Origin: Acanthosepion esculentum
Lineage: Eukaryota > Mollusca > Cephalopoda > Sepiida > Sepiidae
NCBI GenBank assembly: GCA_964036315.1
Contig: OZ038478.1
Span: forward strand, 148,936,683-149,000,682
DNA length: 64,000 nt
Direction: 5' to 3'
Part shown: in pieces, positions 10,836 to 22,723 of the stretch
Position numbering within the stretch: the stretch's first letter is position 1
How the letters are laid out: the number at the start of each line of letters is the position of its first letter
Made by a program: the position numbers and the translations under genes
The notes under the pieces: model-generated
What the model was told of the DNA's origin: nothing
Databases searched by the model: none
Seen by the model: only the letters and a program-made list of their open reading frames with translations

Positions 10836-12857
10836 TAACTTCACGGTTTCGTTAACAAAGAGCATAGCCTGATGAAAAATGTTTAAACTTGATGAATACA
10901 AACCTTTATCGTCAAAATGTTTATGCCTTTCTTAAGAGGAAAGATGAAAATATTTTTTATTATTTTGTTAATTTTTTTCAACCTTTTTAGGACATTCTAA
11001 CTTGTAAAAAATCTTATTTCTGTTTGCGTCAGCGTAACTAAATTAACATTGCAAATTTTAACGCATTAATTTGTAGAGACAGACATTAACTTGGAAAATC
11101 TTACAAAAATATATCAGATTTTAATGAAACTTTCAGAAACTATTCACAGATAAGTGAAATTACTTTAAATATATTTTTTTTATTGAAGGTCATGGTAAAA
11201 ATATTTTTCCAGCTGTTACCCCCACTTGATTAATTTTATGAAATATCTAGAAATTCAATGCTGGACATTTATTGATTATTTTCAATTAAAAATAGAAATC
11301 TTCGAAGAATTTAAACAATGCTTTTTTTAAGCTAATCGAAACACTTGTTACCGAAAATAAGATATTTTTTGTAACATACAAAAGTCAATAAAACTAAGAT
11401 ATTTAATTTCAAAAGATTTTAGTTGCATTTAGTTGCTTTTATGAATAAGGACTATATTATCTGAAGGCAATATTTTTCTATGAAAACTTAATTTTTACAA
11501 AAATTGTTTTCTTTTTTTGACATTTCTTAAGTTTCCTTTACAATCGTACATTAAATTATATAATTCATTCTCAAAACTGAGCCTTTTGAGTAGATCTGTC
11601 TTTATAGATCATAAATTTTAAAGCTTATTAAACACTACAAAAGACCAGTATTTAAAATAGAATTTTACATTTTTTTGTCCATAAAAACCGTTTTATTTCA
11701 AATGTACGGGTAACCGTAGGAAGCATGAATAAAAAGTGAAATTTTATTGTTTTATAGAGCGAGTCATCAATTATTATTTTAGTTTCAAGTAACTTACTTG
11801 AAAGTAAAAAAAAAGTAATTGAAATAAATTGTTTATTTTCAAAACTTTCCCATAATAATTAAAATTAATAGACATGAGCAAACTTTAACACATTAAAAAA
11901 TGTATACCATTTCAAATATTAGAAAGCTACCTACAATTAGTAGGTATCTATCTTATGAAAGTTATACTTTTTATTTTTGCATTATGTCACTTATGACATT
12001 TTTTCATAAATGAGATAATATAAAAATTATCAATAAAATTAACGGAGATAAAAAATAATTAATAAAATAATAGCCCAAAATTTCATGTGATGTACATAAA
12101 AAATTATAGGTAACTCTGTTACGAAATTTTATCTCACGATCAGCAGTTATAAAATTTTAAAAATTTGATATTATTTTTAATTTTTCCAGAAAGCATCTTC
12201 AACAAACGTAATTTCAAAGATAAATTACCTAAAAGCAATAAAAATAATAAAATATTAGATTGCTGAAAGTATTTGTTACTTATAAAAAAACATGAGGTAT
12301 ATAAGTAGGTTCACCTCAAATTAAAAAAAAAAAACCTTAAACTAGAAAAATACGTTATTTGTGCTCTTCCATACGATAATCCCCCTCAACTTAACGGTCA
12401 ATACGTCGATGAAAAATCACTCATCGCTTGTCAATAGTCACAGATGTTAAGACATGATTTCTCTTATTTTAAACTACATTTTTTCTGCAAAGAAAGTAAG
12501 TAATGTTCGTTTCCAGATATGTTAAATAAACGTTAAAGTTTCTAATTCTTAAATAACTTTCGAAAAAGGTATAATTGATTTTTACAATATTTTTAAACGG
12601 AAAATTTAATATTTGTTTAAAATTTTTCAAAAATGGTTGACATCATTGATATAATGTAATTTCGCAGACACAAAAAACAAGATGTTCAACTAAAATTTCA
12701 GATGTGTTAGGAAAGATTAAAACATTAAAATATAATCAAAAAATATGTTCGTCTTTCCTCTTAATAATAACATGAACATTTAGACGAAAAAATATTTTCA
12801 TCAAGTTTAAGGCCATTTTTATCAAGCTATGTTCTTTTTAGCGAAACCGTGGTGTTA
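10836..12857. mobile_element. 2-kb non-autonomous element with long inverted ends
   Basis: The left end (10836 to about 11000, weaker to about 11090) and the right end (about 12730-12857, weaker from about 12600) are diverged inverted copies. Matching words include CACGGTTTCG, CATAGC-TGAT-AAAA, TAAACTTGATGAA and AAGAGGAAAGA. The ends read TAACxxCACGG inward on each side. The interior is extremely AT-rich and has no open frame of 60 codons, so it encodes no transposase. I see no clear target-site duplication, so the exact ends may be a few bases off. The superfamily is unassigned. Confidence 0.65.
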
Positions 12858-13239
12858 CGTATACCCCACTTTATGAGATAAAATCATATTTTTAAGCTAT
12901 GAATAGAAATGCTAATATCAGTGGTAGGGATTGTGTAAATATAAGAGTGGACAAACAGGTTAATACAGGATGGCGACATTCTGATACATGCTTGAACTCA
13001 ATCTTTAATCCATGTGGTTTAAGCGATGGCTCAATTATGTATATAGGCTAGTGAATGAAGCAGTATGGGTAGCAAGTTCAGGTGTTTCCGTTTTATTTAT
13101 TAACGGTTCTTACGTACATGGCAATTGTTATATTTCAAATTATTCTAAAGCCTATTGAATAGAAATATATGTCGGTCACTATGTAAATATTTCATAATGT
13201 TGTTATATTAACTACCATTTTTAAAGTAAGGTTCATTCT

Positions 13240-14047
13240 GTACAAGGCTCTGGAGCCACTCGATTTAAAGGGTTAAGAAGAAATTTGTACGGGTTAGGAG
13301 GTGAAGATAACGGTTAACTCTAGACCTGAACTGGTAAACATTCTAGTGATAGGGGAAAATCCTCTTGGGAGTCGGTTACATAGAGGAGTGGTTCGCCAGA
13401 AGAAGCTGTTCGATATGGAATACGGAGGGAATGTGGCTGGTTTGCTAAAATATAAGTGGCATGATATTTTCTTGTCGTGAATGTTTGAACAGGCGGAACC
13501 AAGTAATGTAGTTCGTTCGAGCTCTTTCGGTGGAAGTAACGATAGCGCAGCGAGAGGCTAGCTACATTCCGCCTGTGAGAGAGGTTGTAAGGTGGAGAAT
13601 AATACGTCACTCACAAGTGCTCGGAGACGCTTTTGGAATCTCTCAATGTTAGAGAGGGAGGCATAGGAAGTTGCTGCATAAATATGACAAAAGTATCTAT
13701 TTTTACCTGATCTAGCTCTTGCAAAGTTAGAGGATAGCATGGGGAGTCAGGTACGTACTGGAGCGGTACAGGGAACCGAATATTTTACCTGCATCTTTAG
13801 CAATGAATTTTACGTGCGAGTTCCACCTGAGGTCAGCTAGTTGTTTGAGGTTCAATAGCCTTTCAAAGCAGCGTGCCTCCACGAGGGGATATCCGTTCAT
13901 CGTGAACTGTGGTAGTTCGGGGTCCATTCGGCGATGATTGAATATAACTAGTTTGGTTTTCGAGGCATTGAATGTAACGAGAAATTTCTTCTCAAATATT
14001 TCGATGTTGGCTCGAGTAATTGTCCTCTCATCTCTGTAGTACGCCAA
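13240..14047 (-). pseudogene. LINE reverse transcriptase C-terminal remnant
   Basis: On the minus strand, 14047 to 13727 reads 'FLVTFNASKTKLVIFNH' and 'SLYRSSTYLTPHAIL'. After a frame change, 13610 to 13320 reads 'LSHRRNVASLSLRYRYFH' and 'ELHYLVPP'. This is the segment after the catalytic box of a non-LTR RT: the 'NxSKTK' motif, a 'SLYRA' block, then 'HRRDVASLSLFYRYF'. It is broken by frameshifts and stops. Related remnants on the same strand are at 15041-15397 and 28790-29170. Confidence 0.8.
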
Positions 14048-14049
14048 AT

Positions 14050-14618
14050 GACATGTCTCTAATATTCATTTATTATTTTTTCCATATCATGTTACCCCCC
14101 TTACAATATCCTAGCCTTTAACGGTTCCTAACCTAGCATTTCTTTTTATTATTTTTATTATTATTATTTATATTTTCTTTTCTTTACCCTATATTCTTTT
14201 TGCTTACCCAGACCTTTTATTTGCGAACAAGCCACTTTTTTAGTTCGTATTGCACTAATGTTATCCGTTGACTCAATAAACAATAAAGCATCATATCCTT
14301 AATAAATTTAGTATTATTTTCCAATATCCTTCTACCAACACAATAATTTTTCAATTTATACCCCAATAATATATTATATTTATAATAATCTTCAAATTTA
14401 AATTCACACGGAATATAGCGTTGTTCCCATGAAACCCAGAATTTAAAAATATACGACCGTATTGAACAGTTCGTAACTTATGTACCTGATGATTGGCAAA
14501 GCCATGAAACTCTGTGTCGTACTGTAAACGTTGTTATATGTGTAATCATTAATGTATACTTTATAGCTCTGTTTAACTACAGTGAGCACTGTTTTATTTA
14601 CACGATTTATATTTATAT
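14050..14618. other. Stretch without a supported gene
   Basis: AT-rich with TTATT-rich runs near 14150. It could be the unrecognised LINE region upstream of the remnant on the minus strand, but no homology is visible. Confidence 0.35.
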
Positions 14619-14619
14619 A

Positions 14620-14664
<45 letters not shown>
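14619..14664. repeat. (TG)n microsatellite
   Basis: GT dinucleotides of about 40 bp. Confidence 0.9.
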
Positions 14665-14667
<3 letters not shown>

Positions 14668-15040
14668 CCCACACACATATGTTTGTTGTATTGTTGTATC
14701 TAACAGTGAGGACCAAATTTTAGATATGGTTTTCTACATCGTGCACTGTTGTATTACCATTCCCACTCATTGTGTGCTGATATATATTATTTCCTATTAT
14801 TTATCATATATAATATTGATTTTATTATTTGCAATTATATAATAATTTGTAGAACAGTTTACCCAATAGAAAACACTAGAACCTTTCCAGGTAGAGTGTT
14901 TCTGAATGATAATGCTGTCAGGACATAAATGGGGGATCAATATGTGCATAGTATACGGATATATAGGTAACTGTTGACCCTAGGTTGATTTTAGTGTTAC
15001 GGTGAACATCTTCCCACGTGTCTCTTCCATAAAGTGATAG

Positions 15041-15397
15041 TTATCGGTAGAAGCCGTCTATTTGAATTGCCCTCCTCGCGAAAGTAATACGAAGGAAATG
15101 AGTATGCTTTCTAATTCTTGTTCTCGCTGGGAATTCCTGACCTGGTAAAACTAAGGAATATCTGTCTGAATATTTAACATAGAAATAGCGATAGAGTAGA
15201 GAAGTCTCGTGACATTTCATGAATGGGCTGGGAATTGGAAAATAATCACCGTAATCGCACGTGAACGCCGGCAAAATTGCATCGGGACGACTGGGAAGCA
15301 TAAACCCAGATACGATTGAAATGACCCATGTTTGTTTTGACGTTTGTGAAATTAAAGCATGAAAGTATTTTCTGAAGCAGTAGAAGGAACCGGCCAT
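15041..15397 (-). pseudogene. LINE reverse transcriptase C-terminal remnant
   Basis: A 118-codon frame contains 'LLYRYFYVKYSDRYSLVLP' followed by 'ARTRIRKHTHFLRITFARR' and 'IQIDGFYR'. This matches the terminal block of the 'LSLFYRYFYGKCS...LVPP' LINE lineage, where a basic HSH-type motif is followed by 'SFxPRTxxLWN'. The stretch N-terminal to it in the same frame is poorly conserved. It is the third remnant of this lineage in the window. Confidence 0.65.
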
Positions 15398-15409
15398 TCT
15401 TTCAGCATC

Positions 15410-16178
15410 ATTAGCGATGGTATGAATATATGTGTCCGAAAGTGAGTCTTAATCCCCAAAGATATTCTTAGCAAGGTAATCTAGTGCTTACCCAGCGCTG
15501 ATCAAACGTTACTAGTTTTGTTTTAGTTATCGAATGAGAGTTCACCTTTCAGCTTCTGATTATCTAGAATTTCCATGTGCATCCATAAATCTTATTGCTA
15601 TAAAAATATAATTATGTTTAATTGTTAAATAATTTCTTTCATGGCTTATCAAATTTTGCATGTTATTTAAAACCATAATTTTCTTTTTAGATTTTAAGAA
15701 TTTTTCAAATCAATAACGATTTACTAAAACTAATTAACTCATAGCTTGAGGAGAAGAGGCAGATTCTTAGCTTTTTGTGTAAGCGAATATAAGGAAAATA
15801 ATTGGCATTGGATCTCAACCTTCTAATTTCAAATTCCGTGCTATCATTCAATATACCAACCGCACATCCAAGATGACAGCACTTAATTTTCCCAAGCGAT
15901 AAGCCATCTAGTTATTGACCAGGTTCAACGTTTGTTAGCTTCAGTGATCGTGTTTAAACGTGATAGGGCCCTAATCCAGTAATTATATTCACGAAGTTTC
16001 GTTAACACCGACATCCGTCAATCAAAAAAATATAAATATATAAAAATAAGATTCAATAAATAATTAAAAATAAAATTAGATTAGTTCATTGTCTTTGACA
16101 CTGAAACATGCGAGCAGCAACATTTTTACAGATATGCGGCTCTTATTAATTAGGTGAGAAAATAACGACGATTTTTAG
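15410..16178. other. Stretch without a supported gene
   Basis: No ORF, repeat end or RNA gene that I can support. Confidence 0.35.
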
Positions 16179-16180
16179 CA

Positions 16181-16332
16181 GGCTGATCTTATGCCGGTCT
16201 ATCGAGAATCAGGGTGACGCGGAGAGCTTGTGGTTGTTGTCACTCCGATGTAATAAATACACACCGGTCCTTGAGTAAGACGATCCTTCATATTAACTTT
16301 GTCTTACTAGGAAAGGAATAAGATCAGCCGAA
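16181..16332. mobile_element. Small MITE-like unit with 13-15-bp inverted ends
   Basis: It begins GGCTGATCTTATGCC and ends GGAATAAGATCAGCC, giving an inverted terminal repeat with one mismatch. The total is about 150 bp. The interior has no ORF. No convincing target duplication was seen. Confidence 0.4.
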
Positions 16333-16339
16333 AATATTT

Positions 16340-17225
16340 CGGCCTATCTAATATGTGATTCTACAATGAATGTTTTCTCATTTTGATGAGTTAGGGAATC
16401 AGGAAGAGACAGTTGGCATTTCTTGGGAACATAATGAGGAATGAGTCTCTGGAAATTTTTTTAACTCGCAGGATAGACTGAAGGCAAGTAGGGTAGAGGA
16501 AAACAAAGCATAACTTACTGTCTGAGCTTATGTAAATTGATGGCGGAATAAAGTTTAGGAGATATAACAAAACGAAAGCATTAAGAACTACAGAGGACAG
16601 GAATTTATGGGAAGCCATGAAGCCCTACGTGCTGAAGGAACACAACACATAAAAGAAGATTTCTGCAGACCTTCATTTTTTGTGCATGTGTATAGCTGTG
16701 TTTATAGCTTTGCCTACAAATATCATTCTTATATAGGGAAATTCTTAAATATATATGTTTTTATATATAGAAGAATATTGCTATTTATATGTGAATGATT
16801 TGTTTAAGATTTTGGAGGCCATCCTGCTTAGCAGTGTACTTTGTCGTAGATAATCGGAAAAGACACAGATATTTTCTTTCAGATATAAGAAAAGAGAATT
16901 TATATATCATGTGACGCAGATGTAATCTCAGTATATAGACAGACACCTCCATTTATGTATTTATGAAAAAAATGTTAAATTACAAATTTTGAATGTTTGA
17001 TGAAATGGAAACGTTGCATCGCTGTTTTAGTGAGTGGTCAAGCACCGAAATAAAAAGAATTTAATCAAAAAGAAAGCCAATGAGCAAAACCTTACGCAAT
17101 TCTAGAGGAATAAGAATAGTCTTACTATAGATTATGGCAACAGAATGGTTTTCCCATGAGGAAATATATAAAGTTTTACGTAATCTTAAAGACACCCGTC
17201 AACTCCCGTTCGAAAACATTCTCAC
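16340..17225. other. Stretch without a supported gene
   Basis: Two open frames of 63-75 codons overlap on opposite strands near 16391-16798. Neither shows a domain. Confidence 0.35.
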
Positions 17226-17228
17226 AAA

Positions 17229-17229
17229 T

Positions 17230-17311
<82 letters not shown>

Positions 17312-17346
17312 ATGTATATGCACGTGTGTGTGTATGTGTGTGTGCG
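17229..17346. repeat. Compound (CA)n-(TA)n-(TG)n microsatellite
   Basis: CA to about 17256, TA to about 17287, then TG to about 17346. The order makes the whole tract self-complementary. Confidence 0.95.
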
Positions 17347-17399
17347 TATTGTGAGAAGTCCACCTGTCACGAGTAACCTTGAAAGTGCAGCCAAAGTGC

Positions 17400-17695
17400 A
17401 GAGACGCACACCGTAGGGACAGCCTCGATTGCGATTAATGCATGTGAAGAGGCCGATGTTGTTTTCTTTACGTCAATCACGCTTCTCCCTAGTTAACAAG
17501 TCTTTGTTTCTCCTCTTCCCACTTGAAATCGCGCCTCCAAAATGTGCGATCGATGTTGATATCGTCCCACCCCTCGATGTTCATTTCCTTCGGCCCCACA
17601 TCCCTATTGAAGGCATCGCTGAAGCGAAGATGTGGACGCCATTATGCCCTCATGCCGGCGACCGGTTTCCCGTATAGGAGGATCTTCAGAACTGT
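17400..17695 (-). pseudogene. LINE ORF2 C-terminal tail remnant
   Basis: On the minus strand the words '[14 protein letters not shown]' (about 17640-17600), 'GWDDINIDRTFWRRDF' (about 17575-17528) and 'EEEKQRLVN' follow each other. This resembles the 'GxxLRFKDxxKRDLKxxxI...WExxAxDRxxWR' tail of animal non-LTR RTs. Stops are frequent. GC content is higher than in the surroundings. Confidence 0.55.
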
Positions 17696-17703
17696 TCCAT
17701 CCT

Positions 17704-17719
17704 GAATATTATCTATCTA

Positions 17720-17809
<90 letters not shown>
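17704..17809. repeat. TATTATCTATC junction and (AT)n microsatellite
   Basis: TATTATCTATCTATCTA at 17706-17722 leads into about 88 bp of AT dinucleotides. The same junction recurs elsewhere in the window. Confidence 0.9.
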
Positions 17810-17811
<2 letters not shown>

Positions 17812-18149
17812 CCAATTACGCACAGATGGTATTGTATACGGAAATGTTTAATATACAAATTTAAATAAAGATTGGTAAAAATTAAATTATATATATTTTC
17901 ATGTACGTCAAACCTTCCTGAACGGAAAAGTATTTTCGGTTCGGGCTATATTTGGGTGTATATTCGGGATATACACCTTTAAGTAATGTTTACATAAAAT
18001 TTGTGCAAACTCTCAGCAGTTAAATAGTCAATCTACATGAAAGAAAAAAAGGGAACCACATATTTCGTCGTGTAAGGAATGTAACTAATTATTGTTTTCA
18101 CATTGAACATTTGCTTACATTGCAATGATACAATGATATTCTATTTATA

Positions 18150-18420
18150 CTGTGCCTGTTTGAGGAGGCCTCGGATTGAGGAATCGGAGAGCCGAGTTCG
18201 AATTCCAGTCGAATCAATTACATTCACTTACATGTGAACCCTCTTCTTATCCCTCCAGCAATAAGTAATTAGCAGGACAGATTGGGTTCTATAGCCTTGG
18301 TTGGCAACTAGTAAAAGGACAACTCTGAATTCAAACCCGGAGTGGAGCCCAGAAAGCGTATGCACAGCACTTTTACGGATGCCGACGATGATGTCTGTGC
18401 GCGTTTACATATCAGTAAAA
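18150..18420 (+). repeat. tRNA-like SINE remnant (candidate)
   Basis: A GC-richer island carries GAGTTCGAATTCC at 18193-18205, close to an RNA polymerase III B box. About 30 bases upstream is GGCCTCGGATTGAGG, a poor A-box candidate. A second B-box-like GAATTCAAACCCGG lies at 18329-18342. There is no poly(A) tail or target duplication, so this is tentative. Confidence 0.35.
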
Positions 18421-18760
18421 TAGACCATATCATTCCAATATATGCTCACCGAATCTTATATTTATTTTTCTCTACCATCGATAAAGGATCATGTTTGTGT
18501 CAGAAACGGGTTTACATGCGTTCACTGAAAAGTAATAATACCTATATCGCTTTGTAACTCAATTTAAAATCTTAACTTCAACAAATTAAATGTAAAACCA
18601 GAGTGAACAATATTCTCCAAGATGGCGACGAGCCTCCAGGTAATATATGTGGTTCTGAAGGTTAGAATTATAGGAATTAAACATGTAAAAAGGAAGATTA
18701 GAAAAAGTGGAAACAAAAATGGACCTTATACTTGGAATCAGTAATATAGTTATTTTGCAG

Positions 18761-18918
18761 GATGCATAATGTGGAAAGCTATGAGAATTTTACACTAACA
18801 GGATATAAGGAAGGAACAATCGAGAAATGAAAGCAGGGTGATGCATTATGTGGGAATAGCCTTTGCGAATTTTACACTAACAGGATATATTGAAGGAACA
18901 ATCGAGAAATGAAATCAG
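18761..18918 (+). repeat. Tandem duplication of a ~79-bp unit
   Basis: Units at 18761-18839 and 18840-18918 share GATGCATxATGTGG, GAATTTTACACTAACAGGAT and GGAACAATCGAGAAATGAAA. They differ mainly in the middle. No coding potential was seen. Confidence 0.8.
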
Positions 18919-19106
18919 TGAGTAAATTGAAAACAAAAGGGCCTGGAAAAATGGTGAAAAGTCGTATCCTATTTAGAGATAGAAATACGTATACTAAATG
19001 AGAAATCTTAATAACATTTGGGGAATAATTCTAGTATAATGCAATAAAATACCTCAAATAGTAAATGTGCTAAATACTTTCATTATGAACTAAATAACTA
19101 CATAAG

Positions 19107-19110
<4 letters not shown>

Positions 19111-19177
<67 letters not shown>
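19111..19177. repeat. (AT)n microsatellite
   Basis: About 67 bp of AT, immediately next to one end of a dispersed repeat copy. Confidence 0.95.
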
Positions 19178-19179
19178 CA

Positions 19180-19515
19180 AAAAGGCTTAAACTCTAATAT
19201 TCCATGTCTATAATTTATTACATTGGAATCGGAATTACGATCCAATTCATCAGACCTACAAATTCAAAAATAAATCAGAAAAACTAACTCCGGGAATAAA
19301 AACTAAAATTTAGTGAGAGTGTAGATATGAGAGTGGGGGACGAATGTGTGAGGTAAATGAAATCTCTAGAGAGGGGTAACAGACGAGAGAAGAACAGGAA
19401 GTTCTAAAAGTGAAGGTGGGGATTAACATTTAACAGAGAGAAGTTTTAAAGAGAGAAGTTAAATCGCGGCTTAAATGAGTGAGATACAGAAAAATATGAA
19501 GTATTTTCCGATGCA
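19180..19515 (-). repeat. Microsatellite-bearing repeat family, copy 1 (5' part)
   Basis: The reverse complement of this stretch aligns with 38985-39305. Shared words include TCTGTATCTCACTCATTTAA, TTAATCCCCACCTTCACTTT and TTTTTATTCCCGGAGTTA. On the minus strand it ends in (AT)n at 19177. It has no ORF. Confidence 0.8.
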
Positions 19516-19878
19516 TAATTCATTACTGAATCGCTGAACTAAATTAAATTATAAAACGACACCGGAAATGGGTTTATACATTTGTGGTGACACTACGCAC
19601 AATAGAAGACGATATAATCTAAACTTAAAATTCAGAAGATGAGAGATAGATAGAAAAGAAATAAATAAATGGGGGAGATGAGGGGCAACTAAAACCGAAC
19701 GGCACTTATAAAAGAGCCGCTGTGAAATCAAGAAAAAATTGACCAAATTAATATCACCTACAAATTTAATATTAACATAAAAAATAACGAATATTTAATA
19801 TAGCAAGTACCTAATATTTCTATGCACCAAATCACACACGTATATACACACATACACAACAATATATATATGTGTATA

Positions 19879-19900
19879 TTAACCACTAATATTATCTATC

Positions 19901-19960
<60 letters not shown>
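19879..19960 (+). repeat. ATTAACCACTAATATTATCTATC junction plus (AT)n
   Basis: The conserved 3' junction word of the microsatellite-bearing family at 19879-19902 is followed by an AT tract to about 19959. A TG/TA-rich tract precedes it, as in the other copies. Confidence 0.7.
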
Positions 19961-19967
19961 TGAATAT

Positions 19968-20327
19968 TGTTATGGTCCATGATCCTTGTCCCACAGTGAT
20001 GGTCCAAGGTAGAACCAATGAAGAATAACTCGAACACAGGTGTGGAATAACACAGATATATTACAAATAGAAATATGTACAAAAGAAGTAGAAGTGTTAG
20101 TAATAACAATCAGGTTAGGTTAGAGAGAACTATGTTGTCTCGAAGTATCACTATTCCAATGTCTTACAGTAATCGTCTGACGCGACTCTGTCTCTGACTG
20201 ACTCCGTGACTGACTGACTGACTGACTGCCTGACTCACTCTCTGACTACTCACTCCTGCTTCCTCTTGAGGCGCAGTATCTATGAGGTACGGAATATTCC
20301 ATTACTATTATGGGTAAGTCCCAAACA
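19968..20327 (-). repeat. Gypsy element 1, 3' LTR
   Basis: 360 bp. On the minus strand it runs from TGTTTGGG to CCATAACA. It is longer than the 5' LTR chiefly because of an expanded (CTGA)n tract at about 20195-20240. The TATA-like site reads CATAGATACT on the minus strand, against CATAAATACT in the other LTR. Confidence 0.88.
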
Positions 20328-21430
20328 CCCCCTTCCGATGCTTTTGCGTAGCAGGGGTTTTTAATATCTTTTTTCTTTGGAACTATTTCGATAGGTTCCG
20401 TAAAATTTCTTTTTCGAGACGACTTTCTTGGTTCTGGCATGGTTTGCGGTCTTTTTATATCAAACGTATCGAAAATCTTGTCCCTTAGCTCTTCCTGAAG
20501 TGGACCGTTAGCATTCTGTAATGGTCTCTTCCTTATTTTGTTTACGTGTCTTCTGTGTGAGAATTTTTGTCCCTGTGCTATGTAAACTATCTTGCTAATT
20601 CTTTTGTCAATTGTCCCTTGCTCCCAGTAAGAAGTATTATTTTTATAGGCTTAAATTTTTTTTTCTCCTGGGAGTAATTTTCTTTTTGGTGTGTAGAACT
20701 GTGTTACTTGTTTAGTTTTACTTGGTAGCAATTTATTAAATGTAGATCTGACTTTTCTAGCAAACATCACTTTTGCGAGTGATAGGGTTGATGGTGTAGC
20801 ATTATTTGGCGTTATTCTATATACCTGAAGAAATTGCTGTATTACTTCTTCGGTAGGCACATCATAGGCTTTTTGTACTGCTCTTTTGAGTGTATCAACG
20901 AATCTCTCCGACTGCCCATGTGATCTTGGGTGATAAGGCGGGGATTTTATATGTTTTACTTGATAAATTTCGCACAATTCTTGGAAACCTGCTGACGTGA
21001 ATTGCGTTCCATTATCTGTGACTAGGCAATCCACTACACCAAACCGAGCGAATAGCTTGAGGAGGCAATTTATTGTCGTTTCTAAATAGGATTTTTGCAA
21101 CGAAACACCTCCGGCCATTTACTATAGCTATCCACTATGATTAAATAGTAGAAGCCGTTAATTGTTCCATCATAATCTGCGTGTATTCTTGACCACGGAC
21201 GATCAGTCTCTGGCCATGGCTTATGTATGATTGGCGGTGCTTTGGTTGCTAAATTACAACCCTTGCATATTTCCACCCTCTGAGTAATATTCTGGTCCAT
21301 ATTCTTTCAATATACATAGCTTCGTATTACCGACTTCATTCTATTTTTACCAGGATGGGACCTATGGAAATCCATTAAGATCCGCTTTTGTAATGTTTTG
21401 GGAATTAGAACCATTTCGCTGTAAAGTAAC
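20328..21430 (-). pseudogene. Gypsy 1 integrase remnant
   Basis: On the minus strand the zinc-binding part shows 'DFHRSHPGKNRMKS' (about 21372-21331) and 'CKGCNLATKAP' (about 21264-21232). The catalytic triad is visible: D in 'IHADYDG' (about 21180), D in 'VTDNGTQFTS' (about 21020) and E in 'PRSHGQSERFVDT' (about 20900). The C-terminus carries a basic tail 'PEPRKSSRKRNF' (20430-20395). No chromodomain was seen. A frameshift near 21100 and an in-frame stop near 21306 break it. Confidence 0.85.
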
Positions 21431-21469
21431 ACATTGTCTCATAGAGAAAAGCTGTCCGATATTTGCTCA

Positions 21470-22700
21470 TTTTTTTCTGCTATTTTTGCTTTTGTGTCAT
21501 TAATAAATTCGTCGTTATGGTTTCATTTTTTATGCCTTGGAGTGTGACTGACCTGATATCTTCCTCGTTTCTTAAGGCTGCGATTACCGTATCTTTCAAT
21601 GGCTCTGACTTTGTTGGTATAAGTCTTGACAGACCATCCGCATGCTCGATCTTTTTCGTTGGTAAATATTCCAATCTTAAATTATAGTTTAGATGTATTG
21701 TTCTCCATCTAAGTAACCTATTTGCAGTGTAAACCAGTAGACCTTTTTTGAACCAAAATTGTTAGTAACGGTTTGTGATCCTTCTGAAGAGTACAATGTC
21801 TACCATAGATATACCTATGAAACCTCGTGACTGCGAAGATAATTCCTAGAGCTTCTTTCTCAATTTGTGAATAATTTTTCTCCGCTGATAGTCGGGTTCG
21901 AGAAGCATGTCCGATGGGTTTTATTGTCCCATCTGGCATTTCATGTAATATACACGTTGTGACTCCGTAGGCGCGAGCGTCACTTGCTACAATAATTTCT
22001 AGTTTCTAGATTGTAGTGTGCCAAAAATAAATCTGAAGTTAACATTTTGATTATTTCGTCAAATGCTTTTTGGCATTGATCTGTCCACTGCCAAAAGTTT
22101 TCTTTCTTTAGCTGCTCGTTCAGTGGTGCGCGAAGTTCATGCATTTGAGATATGGAATCCTGGTAGTAACTTACTAATCCTAGAAAACTTTGTAGTTCTG
22201 TTATGTTTTTAGGAACAGGCATTTTTTTTTTATTGCTGTTGACCTTTCAGGGTCTGGTCGTCTCCCTTCTTGATCTCTGATATGACCAAGGTATTTAATT
22301 TCCTTCATGAAAAATCGCACTTATTTTCTTTTACTTTGAATCCATAGCTTTGTATTCTTTTAAATACTTCCTGTACATGTTCCTTGTGTTGTTCAACACT
22401 TTCGCTATTAATCAATACGTCATCCAGGTATGCAATTGTGTACTCTAGTTCGGCAAGAATCGTATCCATTGTCTGTTGGAATATAGCCGGCGCGACCTTA
22501 ATTCCAAATGGTAGTCTTTGGTGTCTGTACAGTCCTTTGTGTGTGTTTATGCATAGTAGTTTTGAATTTTCTTCATCGACTGGAATTTGCAGGTACGCCT
22601 CACTTAAATCTGTTTGAAAACATTTTTCCGCCATTTAATTTAGTGAATACTTCTTCTGGACTGGGTAGAGGTTAATGGTAGTCCTTTATTGCTGCGTTCA
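21470..22700 (-). pseudogene. Gypsy 1 reverse transcriptase and RNase H remnant
   Basis: The RT fingers and palm contain 'TDLSEAYLQIPVDE', 'LPFGIKVAPAIFQQ' and the intact catalytic box 'YLDD' (about 22418-22429). The thumb and connection read 'ELQSFLGLVSYYQ' and 'RAPLNEQLKKE' (22222-21980). RNase H shows 'GHASRTRLSAEKNYSQIEKE' and 'FHRYIYGRH' (21939-21718). A further frame with 'HADGLSRLIP' follows (21674-21480). Frame changes fall near 22630, 22225 and 21960, and a stop replaces the residue after 'KDYH' near 22678. Confidence 0.88.
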
Positions 22701-22723
22701 AACCTGTAGAAAAATAAGTTAGT

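Noticed and set aside
14582..14842. 86-codon plus frame
   Set aside because: Its N-terminal half is the (TG)n microsatellite and the rest has no domain.
17429..17705. Two plus-strand frames (60-82 codons)
   Set aside because: They are antisense to the LINE tail, which reads sensibly only on the minus strand.
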